Origin: JACQAP01 sp035275265
Lineage (GTDB): Bacteria > Pseudomonadota > Gammaproteobacteria > Burkholderiales > JACQAP01
DNA length: 64,000 nucleotides
Assembly (NCBI GenBank): GCA_035275265.1
Contig: DATENC010000011.1
Coordinates: forward strand, 383,213 to 447,212
Reading direction: 5' to 3'
Shown here: positions 9,379 to 18,671 of the stretch, one piece after another
Numbering within the stretch: the stretch's first letter is position 1
Layout of the letters: each line of letters opens with the position of its first letter
The notes under the pieces: generated by a model
What the model was told of the DNA's origin: nothing
Databases searched by the model: none
The model's input: only the letters and a program-made list of their open reading frames with translations
Position numbers and translations under genes: made by a program

Positions 9379-11061
9379 TCAAGCAGTTTTCGCTTGTTCA
9401 CGCAGAACGTTTTTCTGAATCTTGCCGGTAGAAGTCTTGGGCAGCGGACCGAAAACCACCTTGCGTGGACATTTGAAGCCCGCCAGCCGCTCTCGGCAAA
9501 AATCGATGATGTCTTGTTCCGTAACCGCCGCCTCGCCGCTCTTGAGGGTCACGAATGCGCACGGTGTCTCTCCCCATTTTTCATCTGGCCTGGCTACCAC
9601 AGCTGCTTCCAGCACTTGCGGATGCCGATAAAGCACATCCTCCACTTCGATCGTGGAAATGTTCTCTCCGCCGGAAATGATGATGTCTTTGGACCGGTCC
9701 TTGATTCTCGCGTAGCCGTCCGGATACATCACTGCCAGATCTCCGGTGTGGAACCAGCCGCCGTCGAACGCCTCTTCAGTGGCCTTTGGATTCTTGAGAT
9801 AGCCTTTCATGGTGATGTTGCCGCGAAAGAAGATTTCGCCCATGGTGATTCCGTCGCGTGATACGGGTTTCAGCGTCTTGGGATCGAGCACGTCCATTCC
9901 TTCCTGCAACACGTAACGCACGCCCTGCCGTCCGTTGAGCTCGGCACGCTGGTCCGGCGGCAGGTCGTCCCACTCCGGATGCTTGGCGCACACCGATGCC
10001 GGCCCGTACACCTCCGTCAATCCATAGACATGAGTGAGGTCCACACCCATGCGCTCCATGCCTTCGATGACCGCGGGCGGCGGCGCAGCGCCCGCCACCA
10101 TGGCAGAAATCTTGTGATCGATTCCAGCACGTAGTCCGGCGGGCGCATTGATCAACATGTTGTGAACCACTGGCGCGCCACAGAAATGCGTGACTTTGTG
10201 ACGCCGGATCAGGTCGAAAATCGGTGCCGCTTCGACTCGCCGCAGGCACACGCTGGTGCCGGCCAGCGCCGCCAATGTCCACGGAAAGCACCAGCCGTTG
10301 CAATGGAACATAGGCAGCGTCCACAGATATACCGGGAAATGCGGCATCGCCCAGGTGACGATATTGCTGATCGCATTGAGATAGGCCCCGCGATGATGCG
10401 TAACCACACCTTTGGGATTTCCGGTCGTGCCCGAGGTATACGACAGCGCGATTGCGTCCCACTCATCGTCCGGAAGCCTCCAGTCGAAATCCGGATCGCC
10501 TCCGCCGATGAAATTCTCATACTCGGCCTCGCCCAGCAGTTCGCCGCCCGCGCCCAAAGGATCGACGAGATCGACTACAACCGGCTTGTGCTCGATGTGG
10601 CGCAGTGCCTCTGCGATCGTGGTGGAATACTCGCAATCAGTGATCAGCACCTTGGCCTCGCCGTGAGTGAGCATGAACGCTATGGTCTCGGCATCCAGGC
10701 GCGTATTGAGCGTATTCAGAACCGCACCGGTCATCGGCACCCCGTAATGGGCCTCGAACATGGCCGGCACGTTAGGCGCCATGACGGCAACCGTGTCCCC
10801 GATGCCGATCCCTCGCCGGGTGAGCGCCGAGGCCAGTCGGCGGCAGCGCTGGTAGGTTTGCGCCCAAGTCAGCCGCCGCTCGCCGTGCACTACCGCGACG
10901 CGTCGCGGATAGACCTCCGCGGCCCGCGCCAAAAATGACAACGGTGACAGGGCAGCATGATTGGCCTGATTTCGATCCAGGCCGATTCGGTAGGAATTGA
11001 TGCGCTTCAAAGCTGCTCCGGAGCCGACAAAATTCAGGGCGCCGAAATCTTGCAGCCGCAT
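9379..11061 (-). CDS. AMP-forming acyl-CoA synthetase
   Basis: Activates a carboxylic acid to its CoA thioester through an acyl-adenylate, feeding the downstream oxidation genes. Adenylate-forming motifs are complete: YTSGTTGNPKGVVTHH (A3), GLTEVYGP (A5), GGWFHTGDLA and KDRSKDIIISGGENIS (A7-A8), and the C-terminal lysine in TSTGKIQKN (A10). The length of 560 residues is slightly long for the family. Homologous alignment seems to begin near residue 20, and a TTG at 11010 preceded by GGAG five bases away is a credible true start, giving 543 residues. It probably takes medium or long chains given its neighbours, but the substrate cannot be read from the sequence. Confidence 0.9.
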   Translation of the reverse strand: MRLQDFGALNFVGSGAALKRINSYRIGLDRNQANHAALSPLSFLARAAEVYPRRVAVVHGERRLTWAQTYQRCRRLASALTRRGIGIGDTVAVMAPNVPAMFEAHYGVPMTGAVLNTLNTRLDAETIAFMLTHGEAKVLITDCEYSTTIAEALRHIEHKPVVVDLVDPLGAGGELLGEAEYENFIGGGDPDFDWRLPDDEWDAIALSYTSGTTGNPKGVVTHHRGAYLNAISNIVTWAMPHFPVYLWTLPMFHCNGWCFPWTLAALAGTSVCLRRVEAAPIFDLIRRHKVTHFCGAPVVHNMLINAPAGLRAGIDHKISAMVAGAAPPPAVIEGMERMGVDLTHVYGLTEVYGPASVCAKHPEWDDLPPDQRAELNGRQGVRYVLQEGMDVLDPKTLKPVSRDGITMGEIFFRGNITMKGYLKNPKATEEAFDGGWFHTGDLAVMYPDGYARIKDRSKDIIISGGENISTIEVEDVLYRHPQVLEAAVVARPDEKWGETPCAFVTLKSGEAAVTEQDIIDFCRERLAGFKCPRKVVFGPLPKTSTGKIQKNVLREQAKTA

Positions 11062-11300
11062 CCCACTGCGGTGTTCCGGCAGGGTCCAATAATAAGGGAT
11101 TGCGTCGATTCCACGGGCGGGAGGCTACTGACAAAACCTCGAAAACCGTGGAAGATTGTTCGCAAAGAGCTTGACGCAAGTGAAGAAATTTATCCCGAGC
11201 GCTTGCCGGATCAGCTTTGAATGGTGATAAGATTATCGTCCCCGAAAGCATGCACCCGCCAAGGAAGCCTGTTTGAAGCCGACTACGCAGGTGATATTCG

Positions 11301-12497
11301 ATGATGCCTGAGCGCGCCAACCGCACGTTCATTTGCAGCGTGCTGTTCCTGGATATCGCCGAATACTCGAAGAAGCCGGTGTCGGAGCAGATACAACTCA
11401 AGGATCAGTTCAACACACTGATTGCCGAGGCTATTCGCGACATAGCGTCGAACGATCGGATCATTCTGGATACCGGCGACGGGGTGGCGATCAATTTCCT
11501 CGGCGATCCTGAAGACGCACTGTTCGTGGCGATGAGCCTGCGCGAATCGTTTGCCCCCAGGCCCAACGAACCGCCCAAGCTTCCGGCCCGCATCGGTGTC
11601 AACCTCGGTCCGGTGCGGTTGGTACGTGATCTCAACGGGCAGCCCAATATCATCGGCGACGGTATTAACGTCGCTCAACGCGTCATGGGATTTGCGTTAC
11701 CGGGGCAAATTCTCGTGACTCGCTCCTACTTTGAGATGGTGTCGCATATTTCCGAAGGTTACGCCAAGCTGTTCCGCAACGAAGGCTCGCGCACCGACAA
11801 ACACGTTCGCGAGCACGACATCTACAGCGTGGGCTACACCAAGGCCGATGACAAAGCAATTCGTTCTCCGGCCGAGCGTGCTCGGGTTTCAACCACTGAG
11901 GGCATACGCCAGCAGGCCACGGCAACCATGGCGACAGGGACCGGCAATTTGCTGGCCGTGATCGATCCCTGGCTGAACAACAGGACCATTGCTTACGGGA
12001 CCGCAACCCTGTCTGTGGGCGCGTTCGCGTTGGCAGTACTGCTCAACTTTCTCGGCCAGGGCGACGTGCCGGCGGCCCCAGTAAGGCACGAAGCTCAGAC
12101 GGCGCCAAAGAAATCCCAAACCGCCGCCAAAGCCGAGGCGCCTTCCATTTTCGGGTTTCCAAGGGCCGCAGAGAAAAAACCGGCTGCCGGCGTGAAGACT
12201 GCCGCGACGGAAGAAGCCCGGGAGAAAAGAAATTCCGTGTTGGAGTCCTTGTCCGCAGATGAGGAACCGAAGGTCGCCGCACCGATCGGCACCGGGGTAG
12301 TCGTGCTCGCGATTGCGCCATGGGGAGAAGTTTACGTGGATGGCGACCGCGTCGGAGTAAGTCCGCCGGTAAACGAAGTGGAGGTCGCGCCTGGCAAACG
12401 CAGGATCGAGATCCGCAATGGGAGTTTTCCCGCTTACACCCAGGTAGTCGACGTGAAAGCGGACCAGAAAGTGCGCATCAAACATAAGTTCAACTAG
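11301..12497 (+). CDS. Class III nucleotide-cyclase-domain protein with TM helix and PEGA domain
   Basis: A 398-residue protein. The cyclase-like domain fills about 10-175: metal-binding Asp18 (FLDIAEYS) and Asp60 (DTGDGVA) are present, as are the transition-state pair Asn123 and Arg127 (GDGINVAQR). The two positions that normally choose the base are unusual, Leu56 where Lys or Glu is expected and Asn116 where Asp or Cys is expected. A membrane helix follows at about 232-252, then a Lys/Ala-rich linker, and a C-terminal PEGA-type beta domain (about 330-398, VYVDGDRVGVSPP). The cyclase would be cytoplasmic and the PEGA domain periplasmic. The next two genes follow within 14 bases each, implying one operon. 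Product, cAMP or otherwise, cannot be predicted. Confidence 0.85.
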   Translation: MMPERANRTFICSVLFLDIAEYSKKPVSEQIQLKDQFNTLIAEAIRDIASNDRIILDTGDGVAINFLGDPEDALFVAMSLRESFAPRPNEPPKLPARIGVNLGPVRLVRDLNGQPNIIGDGINVAQRVMGFALPGQILVTRSYFEMVSHISEGYAKLFRNEGSRTDKHVREHDIYSVGYTKADDKAIRSPAERARVSTTEGIRQQATATMATGTGNLLAVIDPWLNNRTIAYGTATLSVGAFALAVLLNFLGQGDVPAAPVRHEAQTAPKKSQTAAKAEAPSIFGFPRAAEKKPAAGVKTAATEEAREKRNSVLESLSADEEPKVAAPIGTGVVVLAIAPWGEVYVDGDRVGVSPPVNEVEVAPGKRRIEIRNGSFPAYTQVVDVKADQKVRIKHKFN

Positions 12498-12511
12498 AAC
12501 AACATAAGACC

Positions 12512-12901
12512 ATGCCCACTATCCGACTTACATTGGTAGTCATCCTGGCCATGAATCTTTCAGCCGGCTGCTCGACAGGTTCGTTCAGGGACATTTTCCT
12601 TCCCCGGACGGCGGGAAGCAGCTACCTCGAAGAAGGCATCCGCAACTACGAGGAGGGAAACTACCGGACCTCCAGCCGACGGCTCCAGTACGCGCTGGAA
12701 GAAGGCCTGACCCGTCCTGATCGCGTCAAGGCGCATAAGTACCTGGCGTTCATCGCATGCGTGTCAGGCCAGCAACTCACCTGCCGCGAGGAGTTCAGCA
12801 TCGCAGTGGAGCTCGACCCGTCGTTCGAACTCGACGCCGCAGAATCCGGACACCCTATCTGGGGGCCGGTTTACAAGAGTGTGAAGGCAAAACAGAAGTG
12901 A
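12512..12901 (+). CDS. TssQ-like lipoprotein with TPR-like repeats
   Basis: A 129-residue exported lipoprotein. A hydrophobic signal ends in the lipobox LSAGC, with Cys20 as the lipidated residue. The mature part contains helical, TPR-like sequence (EEGIRNYEEGNYRTSSRRLQ, then KAHKYLAFIACVSGQ) and ends with a GHPIWGPVYKSVK segment. From memory this pattern resembles TssQ-family lipoproteins associated with type VI secretion loci in betaproteobacteria. No other type VI gene is visible in the window, so a role there is not supported by context. It sits 14 bases after the cyclase gene and 13 bases before the kinase gene. Confidence 0.8.
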   Translation: MPTIRLTLVVILAMNLSAGCSTGSFRDIFLPRTAGSSYLEEGIRNYEEGNYRTSSRRLQYALEEGLTRPDRVKAHKYLAFIACVSGQQLTCREEFSIAVELDPSFELDAAESGHPIWGPVYKSVKAKQK

Positions 12902-12914
12902 CGAACGTCGCCCG

Positions 12915-14240
12915 ATGACTCCGAATAGCTCGATCGCCACGCTGGGCCGCTACGAAATTCTGGCCGAACTGGGTCAGGGTGCTATGGGTGTTGTCTACAA
13001 AGCGCGCGACCCGATGCTCGATCGCGTGGTTGCGATCAAGACTGTGAACCTGACCCTGCCCAAGGAAGAGCTGGCGGAGTACGAAGCACGCTTCTACCAG
13101 GAGGCCAAGGCTGCCGGCGGCCTGTCCCACCGCAACATCGTCACCATCTACGACATCGGCCGCAGCGAACGCATCGCCTATATGGCCATGGAGTTCCTCG
13201 AAGGCGATGAGCTGCGCAAACTGTTGCAGGCGCGGGATCCCATCCCCGTTTCCCAGGCACTGGAGATCGGCGCTCAGGTCGCCGAAGGCCTGCAGTATGC
13301 ACACGAGCGCCAGATCATCCACCGTGATATCAAGCCGGCGAACATCATGGTATTGCACGACGGACTGGTGAAAATCACCGATTTCGGCATTGCTCGCATG
13401 CGCAATAACGAAGTGAAGACGATGACCGGCATGATATTGGGGTCCCCCAAATACATGTCGCCGGAACAGGTGTCGGGAAAGCGTGCGGATACCCGGTCCG
13501 ACATCTTTTCCCTCGGGGTGGTGATCTACGAGATGCTCACCGGAACCTCGCCGTTCGTGGCTGACAATATCCATGGCGTGATGTATCAGACTATGAACTT
13601 CAATCCGCCGGCGCCAAAAACGCTCAATCCCGACCTGCCGGATGTGCTGAATTTCATCATCGCCAAAGCTCTGGCGAAGAATCTCGACGATCGCTATCAG
13701 AAATCCAACGATCTCGCCCACGATCTGCGCGAGGCCATGGCCACATTGACAGGCGTATCAACGCCGGAAGTGGTCACGGGTCCGACCGAGGGCGGGCCTT
13801 TCGTGCTGCCCGAATCGCCGCTGACCCGCCAGCAAGACAGGGCGGCGCGCATTCTCGGGCCGGCAAGCACAAATCCCGATCTACAGTCCGAAGAAGAGCA
13901 GTCGGACTCTTCATCGGGAAGCATGCAGCCGGCGCTGGGATTGTCCAAGGCATTCGATTCCTTTGATGCCACAATGCGCCTCGCGGCGCTGACAGGAATG
14001 GAAAAAGAACTGGACGAGTTTTCCGAAACGCAGAAAATCGCGCGGCTCAAAGCCCTTTCGAAGGCCAAGCGCGCGCCGGCGACATCCCCGCTCTCTGCCA
14101 GTTCGACCTGGCAGCAATCCGGCGGTCTGGTTCGATCGGTGGGTAGCGGTGGCGAGTCCGCTGGAGTCAACCTTAAGCTGGTTTGGATAAGCAGCGCGTT
14201 ATTGACTCTCGCCGCTGCCGCGCTGTTTCTGTTGCGCTAA
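12915..14240 (+). CDS. Membrane-anchored Ser/Thr protein kinase
   Basis: A Hanks-type kinase of 441 residues. The catalytic domain spans about 13-275 with GQGAMG glycine loop (20-25), ATP lysine Lys42 (VAIK), HRDIKPAN with catalytic Asp138, DFG at 156-158 and SPKYMSPEQ, so it should be active. The tail (about 280-415) is Ser/Glu/Ala-rich and low-complexity. A single transmembrane helix ends the protein (about 420-440, then LLR), placing the kinase in the cytoplasm with almost nothing outside, unlike PknB types with PASTA repeats. It is the third gene of the cyclase-lipoprotein-kinase unit and may phosphorylate its partners; that is inference. Confidence 0.93.
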   Translation: MTPNSSIATLGRYEILAELGQGAMGVVYKARDPMLDRVVAIKTVNLTLPKEELAEYEARFYQEAKAAGGLSHRNIVTIYDIGRSERIAYMAMEFLEGDELRKLLQARDPIPVSQALEIGAQVAEGLQYAHERQIIHRDIKPANIMVLHDGLVKITDFGIARMRNNEVKTMTGMILGSPKYMSPEQVSGKRADTRSDIFSLGVVIYEMLTGTSPFVADNIHGVMYQTMNFNPPAPKTLNPDLPDVLNFIIAKALAKNLDDRYQKSNDLAHDLREAMATLTGVSTPEVVTGPTEGGPFVLPESPLTRQQDRAARILGPASTNPDLQSEEEQSDSSSGSMQPALGLSKAFDSFDATMRLAALTGMEKELDEFSETQKIARLKALSKAKRAPATSPLSASSTWQQSGGLVRSVGSGGESAGVNLKLVWISSALLTLAAAALFLLR

Positions 14241-14265
14241 GGTAGTCACTCAATTACTTAGCCGG

Positions 14266-15615
14266 TCACCGAATTCTCGCCACCGCCTCCTCGACCCGCT
14301 GCACCGTCACTACTTCAAGTCCTTCGAGCGGCGTCCTCGGCGCATTTGCCTTGGGGATAATTGCTGTCCTGAATCCCAGCTTGGCGGCTTCCCGCAATCG
14401 TTCCTGGCCTCGCTGCACCGGCCGCACCTCGCCGGCGAGGCCGATCTCTCCGAACGCAACCAGTTTTTCCGGAAGCGGCTTGTTCCGCAGCGACGACACA
14501 ATGGCCAGCAGCACCGCCAAATCGGCCGCCGGCTCGTCGATTTTCACACCTCCCACGGCATTGACAAATACGTCCTGGTCGAAAGCCGCAATCCCCGCGT
14601 GCCGGTGCAGCACGGCGAGCAGCATCGCGAGCCGGTTCTGCTCCAGTCCGACGCTAAGTCGCCTCGGGTTCGGCGCGTGCGCTTCGTCCACCAGCGCCTG
14701 CACCTCCACCAGCAGCGGCCGCGTGCCTTCCTGGGTCACCATCACACAGGAACCCGCCACCTGGGCGCCGTGTTGGGACAAGAATAGCGCCGAGGGGTTG
14801 GACACGCCGCGCAGGCCCCGATCGGTCATGGCGAAGACCCCGAGTTCGTTGACCGCGCCGAACCGGTTCTTGGTCGCGCGCACCAGCCGAAAAGCCGAAT
14901 GCGTGTCGCCTTCGAAGTACAACACTGCATCCACGATGTGCTCGAGCACGCGCGGTCCAGCGAGCGCCCCTTCCTTGGTGACGTGCCCGACCAGCAACAG
15001 CGTGGCGCCGGAAGTCTTGGCATAGCGGGTCAGTTGCGCGGCACACTCGCGCACCTGGGCAACGCTGCCCGGCGCCGACTGCAGCGCTTCGGAGTAAATG
15101 GTCTGAATCGAGTCGATGACCGCCACATCCGGCTTCTGCGCCGCCAGCACCGACAACACTTTTTCCAGTTGGATTTCGGCCAGCAGATTGAGCGTCCCCG
15201 CACCGACTGCAAGGCGGTTGGCGCGCAACGCAATCTGCTGGGCCGACTCTTCGCCGCTGACGTACACCGCGTTGCAAGAGCCGCTCATAAGCGACAACGC
15301 CTGCAGCAGCAGCGTGGATTTGCCGATGCCCGGATCTCCACCCAGCAGCACCACCGCGCCGCGCACCAGGCCACCGCCCAGAACGCGGTCGAGTTCGCCG
15401 ATTCCAGTTGGCCGGCGCGATTCCTCCTGCGCCTCGATCTCAGCAAGCTTTTGTAGCTTGCTCGACTGCGCCAGTGCTTGGTAGCGTGTCGACGTTTTTT
15501 CCGCGATGGTTTCCATCAGGGTGTTCCAGGCGCTGCAATGCGGACATTGCCCCTGCCATTTGAGCGTCTGGCCGCCGCATTCGCTGCAGCTGTATACGGT
15601 CTTCGCCTTGGCCAC
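14266..15615 (-). CDS. radA: DNA repair protein RadA (Sms)
   Basis: RecA-related branch-migration ATPase that processes recombination intermediates. At 449 residues it is the usual length. It has an N-terminal zinc finger (CSECGG and CPHC), a Walker A GGDPGIGKSTLL, the RadA-specific KNRFG motif and a C-terminal Lon-like domain (about 280-449). The GTG at 15615 is used because AGGGGG lies 9 bases upstream, VAKAKTVYSC matches the family N-terminus, and the gene then begins just after the alr stop. An upstream ATG at 15666 would overlap alr and add 17 unfamiliar residues. Confidence 0.96.
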   Translation of the reverse strand: MAKAKTVYSCSECGGQTLKWQGQCPHCSAWNTLMETIAEKTSTRYQALAQSSKLQKLAEIEAQEESRRPTGIGELDRVLGGGLVRGAVVLLGGDPGIGKSTLLLQALSLMSGSCNAVYVSGEESAQQIALRANRLAVGAGTLNLLAEIQLEKVLSVLAAQKPDVAVIDSIQTIYSEALQSAPGSVAQVRECAAQLTRYAKTSGATLLLVGHVTKEGALAGPRVLEHIVDAVLYFEGDTHSAFRLVRATKNRFGAVNELGVFAMTDRGLRGVSNPSALFLSQHGAQVAGSCVMVTQEGTRPLLVEVQALVDEAHAPNPRRLSVGLEQNRLAMLLAVLHRHAGIAAFDQDVFVNAVGGVKIDEPAADLAVLLAIVSSLRNKPLPEKLVAFGEIGLAGEVRPVQRGQERLREAAKLGFRTAIIPKANAPRTPLEGLEVVTVQRVEEAVARIR

Positions 15616-15619
15616 CGGC

Positions 15620-16696
15620 TCAGTCCCCCTCGCGATCCGCGACCGGCACACGCCGCGCCAGCGCACAGAGCAGCTCGTAACTTACCGTCCCGGCCGCTGC
15701 CGCCACTTCCTCCACCGGCAGTCCCGCTCCCCACAGCGTCGCGGGGCTGCCGATACCCGCCCGCGGAACGCCACTGAGGTCCACGCATAGCATGTCCATC
15801 GAAACCCGCCCGACCATCGGCACGCGCACACCGTCGACCAGCACCGGCGTGCCGTTGCTGGCATGACGTGGGTACCCGTCGGCATAGCCGCAGGCGACCA
15901 CGCCGATGCGCATTTCGCGGTCGGAGGTGAACTGATTGCCGTAGCCCACGGTGTCTCCGCGCTTGAGGCTCTGAATGCCGATGATCTCGCTGGTAAGCGA
16001 CATCGCCGGCCGGAGGCCGATCCGTGCCGCGGAGCGGTCCTCGAACGGACTGGCGCCGTAGAGCATGATGCCCGGACGCACCCAGTCTCCGCGTGCCTCC
16101 GGGAAGCTCAACAACGCCGCTGAATTGGCGAGCGAGCGCGCATATCCCGGGCGCGCCACATGACGCTCAAATTCGAGCATCTGCGACTTGATTCCGCTGA
16201 CACCCTCGGCATACGAGAAGTGGGTCGTCAGGACCACTTCACCGACGCACGGCAACGCATGCAGTTGTTCCAGCACGCGGCCGGCGCGGACGGCGGGAAA
16301 CCCGAGACGGTTCATACCGGTATTGAGTTTTACGAACACATCGAGCTTCCTGTCGCCTTGCAATTTCCCAAGCAGCGCAATCTGCTCGTCGTTGTGAATC
16401 ATTACCGAGAACCCATGGTGGCGGATCACGGGTAGTTCGTCGGCACGGAAGAAACCTTCCAGCAACAGGATGCGCTGGCGATAACCGGAATCCCGCAGAC
16501 GTATCGCGTCTTCGAGTTCCAAAAGCGCAAACGCATCGGCCTCCGCAAGCGCGCGTGCAACACGCAGCAAGCCGTGTCCATACGCATTGGCCTTGACCAC
16601 CGCCATCACTTTGGCCGAGCCGGCTGAACGCCGGGCGATGGCGAAGTTGCTCCGCAACGCGGCGAGATCGAAGGAGGCCTGGATCGGGCGGGCCAT
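15620..16696 (-). CDS. alr: Alanine racemase
   Basis: PLP enzyme interconverting L- and D-alanine for peptidoglycan. The length of 358 residues is normal. The PLP lysine lies in VVKANAYGHG near residue 35, and the second-base tyrosine region is near the GDTVGYG stretch at about 243-249, with VGRVSMDML further on. It is transcribed with radA, four bases apart. The upstream side (16697-16893) is divergent to lplT and should carry both promoters. Confidence 0.96.
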   Translation of the reverse strand: MARPIQASFDLAALRSNFAIARRSAGSAKVMAVVKANAYGHGLLRVARALAEADAFALLELEDAIRLRDSGYRQRILLLEGFFRADELPVIRHHGFSVMIHNDEQIALLGKLQGDRKLDVFVKLNTGMNRLGFPAVRAGRVLEQLHALPCVGEVVLTTHFSYAEGVSGIKSQMLEFERHVARPGYARSLANSAALLSFPEARGDWVRPGIMLYGASPFEDRSAARIGLRPAMSLTSEIIGIQSLKRGDTVGYGNQFTSDREMRIGVVACGYADGYPRHASNGTPVLVDGVRVPMVGRVSMDMLCVDLSGVPRAGIGSPATLWGAGLPVEEVAAAAGTVSYELLCALARRVPVADREGD

Positions 16697-16893
16697 GGAA
16701 TTTGTTGTTGTGGGGCGGGAAAAAGAACCGGACTGCCGTTATTCTATGCGCTTCGACGCCGCGATCGAATAAATCGAGCCGGCATCAGCTTCACGGAATC
16801 GCACTACCTTCTATGGTATAAAGCCGCCGGCCTGCCATTACCGGTTACGCTCCGACAGAACCCCGAAAACGCGCACTCTGCCTCCCCGACCTC

Positions 16894-18126
16894 ATGAATC
16901 GCGGGTTCTACACTATTCTGGCCGCCCAGTTTTTCTCTGCGCTTGCGGACAACGCGCTGTTGTTCGCCGCGATCGCGCTGCTTTCGACACTTCATGCGCC
17001 CGCCTGGCACACTCCGCTGCTGCAACAGTTTTTCGTGGTTGCCTATATCGTGCTGGCACCCTTCGTCGGGCCTTTCGCAGATGCGCTCCCGAAAGGCCGT
17101 GTCATGTTTGTTGCCAATGCTGTAAAGCTTGCCGGCTGCGTGGCCATGCTGCTGGGTATGCAGCCGCTGTTCGCCTACGGCATCGTGGGCGTCGGTGCGG
17201 CGATGTACTCGCCGGCAAAATACGGCATCCTCACAGAGTACCTGCCGCATCAGAAGCTGGTGTTTGCCAACGGCTGGATGGAGGGCTTGACCGTTGCAGC
17301 CATCATTCTCGGCGCAATCCTCGGCGGCCTCATGCTTGGCCCGGAGTTCGCCAAATATATGCTCGAGCACGGAGAGTTCCCGGGCGTGGATCTGTGGATA
17401 GACACCGTGCCCGAGGTCGCCATCGTTTGCATTCTGACGTTCTATTTCGTGGCGGCGATCATCAATCTCTACATACCCAAGGTTGCGATCGATCACCGGT
17501 TGCCCAGACGCAACCCGTTGTTCATCCTGCAGGACTTCTGGCACAGCCTCAGACTTTTGTGGCGCGATCCGCTGGGCCAGGTGTCGCTTGCGGTGACGAC
17601 GCTGTTCTGGGGCGCAGGGGCCACATTGCGCCTGATGGTGCTCAGCTGGGCCGCGCTGACCTTGAATTTCGACCTCGAGAGAGCCACGCAGCTTACCGCG
17701 GTCGTCGCCGTCGGCATCGCTCTCGGGTCGATACTCGCTGCCAAATACGTCAAGCTGCCACGGGCGGTGCGGGTGCTGCCGGTGGGGATCGCAATGGGTT
17801 TGGTGGTGGTCTCGATGATATTCGTCACCGACTGGCGGGTGGCGATCGGTTTATTGGTGTTGGTCGGCGCGATGGGCGGTTATTTCGTCGTTCCGATGAA
17901 CGCGCTGTTGCAACACCGCGGGCACCTGTTGATGGGTGCGGGACACTCGATCGCGGTGCAGAATTTCAATGAGAATCTGTCGATCCTGGTGTTGCTCGGC
18001 GCCTATGCCCTGATGATCAAAGCGGAACTGTCGATGAACTCGATCATCGTGGCGTTCGGCGTGTTTATCGCGGTAACCATGGCATGGATAACAGTCATGC
18101 ACTGGCACGATCAGGACCAGGGGTAA
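16894..18126 (+). CDS. lplT: Lysophospholipid transporter, MFS family
   Basis: Inner-membrane protein of 410 residues with about 12 hydrophobic segments. The N-terminus (FYTILAAQFFSALADNALLF) and GVGAAMYSPAKYGILTEYLP are characteristic of LplT, which flips lysophospholipids inward for re-acylation. Here the gene stands alone, without the Aas acyltransferase gene it often accompanies. It is divergent from alr. A short charged loop near residues 150-170 (MLEHGEFPG) is slightly longer than expected. Confidence 0.92.
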   Translation: MNRGFYTILAAQFFSALADNALLFAAIALLSTLHAPAWHTPLLQQFFVVAYIVLAPFVGPFADALPKGRVMFVANAVKLAGCVAMLLGMQPLFAYGIVGVGAAMYSPAKYGILTEYLPHQKLVFANGWMEGLTVAAIILGAILGGLMLGPEFAKYMLEHGEFPGVDLWIDTVPEVAIVCILTFYFVAAIINLYIPKVAIDHRLPRRNPLFILQDFWHSLRLLWRDPLGQVSLAVTTLFWGAGATLRLMVLSWAALTLNFDLERATQLTAVVAVGIALGSILAAKYVKLPRAVRVLPVGIAMGLVVVSMIFVTDWRVAIGLLVLVGAMGGYFVVPMNALLQHRGHLLMGAGHSIAVQNFNENLSILVLLGAYALMIKAELSMNSIIVAFGVFIAVTMAWITVMHWHDQDQG

Positions 18127-18173
18127 GGGGTGGAGGATGGGTTGGCTCCGGGCGGCTGGTTCCTTCCCTGAAG

Positions 18174-18671
18174 TTAAAGCACGACCGGCCGGTCGGGCAA
18201 TTCGTTAGGTCCGGGGGCCTGCCCGGGAAAATAGGTTTCAAGGTAACGCGAAACGCGCGCAATACCGGCGAACACGCCCACGTCGAAGCGGCCTTTTCGA
18301 AACGCTGCTTCCATTTCGCGGCAGACCTCTTCCCAGGCGTGGCTGCCGACTCTTTCGTTAATGCCGCGGTCGGCGACGATCTCCACGTCACGATCGGCGA
18401 GCAACAGGTAAATCAGCACGCCGTTATTGTGCTCGGTATCCCAGACTCGCAACGCCGCAAACACTTCGATGGCACGCTCACGCGCCGATTCGCCGCGCAG
18501 CAGGGCATGCAGATCGAGCGCGTTTTCCACGGCGAAACGGATTTGCCCGGAATGGCGTGACTCCGCCTCTGCAATGACACGTTCGATTTGCCGCAGTGTT
18601 CCACGCGGCAACACCTGGCTAGCCCGCCACTGCGGCATCGTCAGGTGACGCAACAGGCGCGCAAGCTTCAT
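18174..18671 (-). CDS. TPM-domain protein
   Basis: A 165-residue protein built almost entirely of one TPM domain (about 25-145), including NGVLIYLLLADRDVEIVADRG and the WEEVCREMEAAFRKGRF helix. It has no clear signal peptide. TPM domains occur in thylakoid photosystem II repair proteins and in many bacterial envelope proteins, and the bacterial function is poorly defined. The gene abuts the preceding TPM gene, with stop and start next to each other, and belongs to the LemA-TPM-TPM group. Confidence 0.85.
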   Translation of the reverse strand: MKLARLLRHLTMPQWRASQVLPRGTLRQIERVIAEAESRHSGQIRFAVENALDLHALLRGESARERAIEVFAALRVWDTEHNNGVLIYLLLADRDVEIVADRGINERVGSHAWEEVCREMEAAFRKGRFDVGVFAGIARVSRYLETYFPGQAPGPNELPDRPVVL

